A stretch of DNA of 64,000 nucleotides, taken from Pogona vitticeps. Taxonomy: Eukaryota > Chordata > Lepidosauria > Squamata > Agamidae. Positions 63,046 through 64,000 of the stretch are shown piece after piece. Under the pieces are notes generated by a model. That model saw only the letters and a list, made by a program, of their open reading frames with translations. It was not told the origin of the DNA and ran no database searches. The translations under genes were made by a program, and so were the position numbers. The stretch's first letter is position 1; each line of letters opens with the position of its first letter. The stretch is from the NCBI RefSeq assembly GCF_051106095.1, contig NC_135786.1, positions 208,997,001-209,061,000 on the forward strand, read 5' to 3'.

Positions 63046-63408
63046 TATGCCAGGCAGTAGACCATACAAGAGAACTTCTGTTCCCACCGTCTTGTAATTT
63101 TGGCCATGCTGTGTGGGTGTGACTTATTAACATTGTTGACCAAAACATCTGGAGGGATGAATGTTCCCCATCCTTCCCTTGGTAATTTTCATTAAGAAAT
63201 ACTTCAAAAACAAGGGTGGGTGATAATCTTCCAAGTTCACTAATAGCTTAAAAATAGACGCTGCTTAGCTTTCAAATCCAGCAGGACTTCTCATCAGGCT
63301 GAGTACTGCAGAGCTAATGGCTAGAGGAACACATAGTCCCTCATTCAATGGAGTCCATTCTGAGTGATTCTCTGGTTGCAGATGTTGCTGTTTAACAATA
63401 TATCGCCT

Positions 63409-64000
63409 AGTGGCAGAAAGTGAGGAAGAATTAAAGAACCTTGTAATGAGAGTGAAAGAGGAGTGTGCAAAAAACGGTCTTAAACTCAACATGAAAAAAA
63501 ACTAAGATCATGGCCACTGGTCCCATCACCTCCTGGGAAATAGAAGGGGAAGATATGGAGGCAGTGACAGATTTTATTTTCCTGGGCTCCATTATCACTG
63601 CAGATGGAGACAGCAGCCACGAAATTAAAAGACACCTGCTTCTTGGGAGGAAAACGATGACAAACCTTGACAGCATCTTAAAAAGCAGAGACATCACATT
63701 GCCAACAAAAGTCCGAATAGTCAAAGCTATGGTTTTTCCTGTCGTGATGTATGGAAGTGAGAGCTGGACCATAAAGAAAGCAGACCGCCGAAGAATTGAT
63801 GCCTTTGAATTGTGGTGCTGTAAGAGGCTCTTGAGAATCCCCTGGACTGCAAGGAGAACAAACCTATCAATTCTAAAGGAAATCAACCCTGAGTGCTCAC
63901 TGGAAGGACAGATCCTGAAGCCGAGGCTCCAGTACTTTGGCCATCTCATGAGAAGAGAAGACTCCTTGGAAAAAACCTTGATGTTAGGAAGGTGTGAAGG
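63409..64000 (+). mobile_element. BovB LINE fragment, runs off the right edge
   Basis: Plus-strand match to the 18336-19090 copy from GGCAGAAAGTGAGGAAGAAT onward, including NGLKLN, EAVTDFIF and MYGSESWTIKKADRR coding. An extra A in the run after LKLN shifts the frame, so this copy cannot make the protein. Both copies begin at nearly the same point of the element. Confidence 0.9.

Larger units (their letters stand above)
62151..64000. other. CNGB3 intron continuing past the right edge
   Basis: No further CNGB3 exon found. Contains the AATAAGAC-TIR element (62763-63045) and a BovB piece (63409 to the end). Positions 62151-62762 hold nothing I can classify. Confidence 0.7.

Noticed and set aside
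62151-63400. Search for the preceding CNGB3 exon
   Set aside because: No minus-strand match to the expected C-linker sequence was found before the right edge.
63431-63949. Minus-strand frame of 172 codons
   Set aside because: Antisense of the BovB fragment that runs on the plus strand.

Overview
This is vertebrate nuclear DNA, most likely from a squamate reptile (lizard or snake). Several BovB LINE tails sit beside SINEs that carry a tRNA-like head and a BovB-like tail (the Sauria SINE layout). L2/CR1-type LINE debris and many short TA-flanked and hAT DNA transposons are also present. I cannot name the species.

Three host genes are present, in the order and orientation I recall from human 8q21. 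RMDN1 is on the minus strand at the left, with its first three exons (7170 down to 3754); its remaining exons lie beyond the left edge. CPNE3 is on the plus strand and complete: 15 coding exons from 15284 to 43280 encode 537 residues, with an uncertain noncoding first exon near 7.7 kb. CNGB3 is on the minus strand at the right; its last five exons (62150 down to 53195) encode the cyclic-nucleotide-binding domain and the C-terminal tail, and the gene continues past the right edge. RMDN1 and CPNE3 are head to head across a GC-rich, CpG-rich region of about 1.1 kb (6830-7970). CPNE3 and CNGB3 are tail to tail, with about 7.6 kb of repeat-rich DNA between their likely polyadenylation signals.

Copine-3 is a calcium-dependent phospholipid-binding protein (two C2 domains and a von Willebrand A-like domain). 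RMDN1 is a TPR-type protein linked to microtubules and mitochondria. CNGB3 is the modulatory beta subunit of the cone photoreceptor cyclic-nucleotide-gated channel. Their linkage is conserved synteny, not a pathway or operon.

Repeats fill much of the introns and intergenic DNA. A Tigger/mariner-like MITE family has seven copies, one grown to about 1.45 kb by hairpins and a 65-bp minisatellite. There are two longer relatives with purine-rich tandem arrays, a TIR family ending in AATAAGAC, several palindromic hAT elements with clear 8-bp target-site duplications, a nested hAT-like/solo LTR/LINE block in CPNE3 intron 5, three BovB pieces and several SINE families. I saw no tRNA or rRNA gene, CRISPR array or other non-repeat gene, and no clear new biological system. 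The most unusual host-gene observation is a duplicated splice acceptor and exon start just upstream of the last CNGB3 exon.
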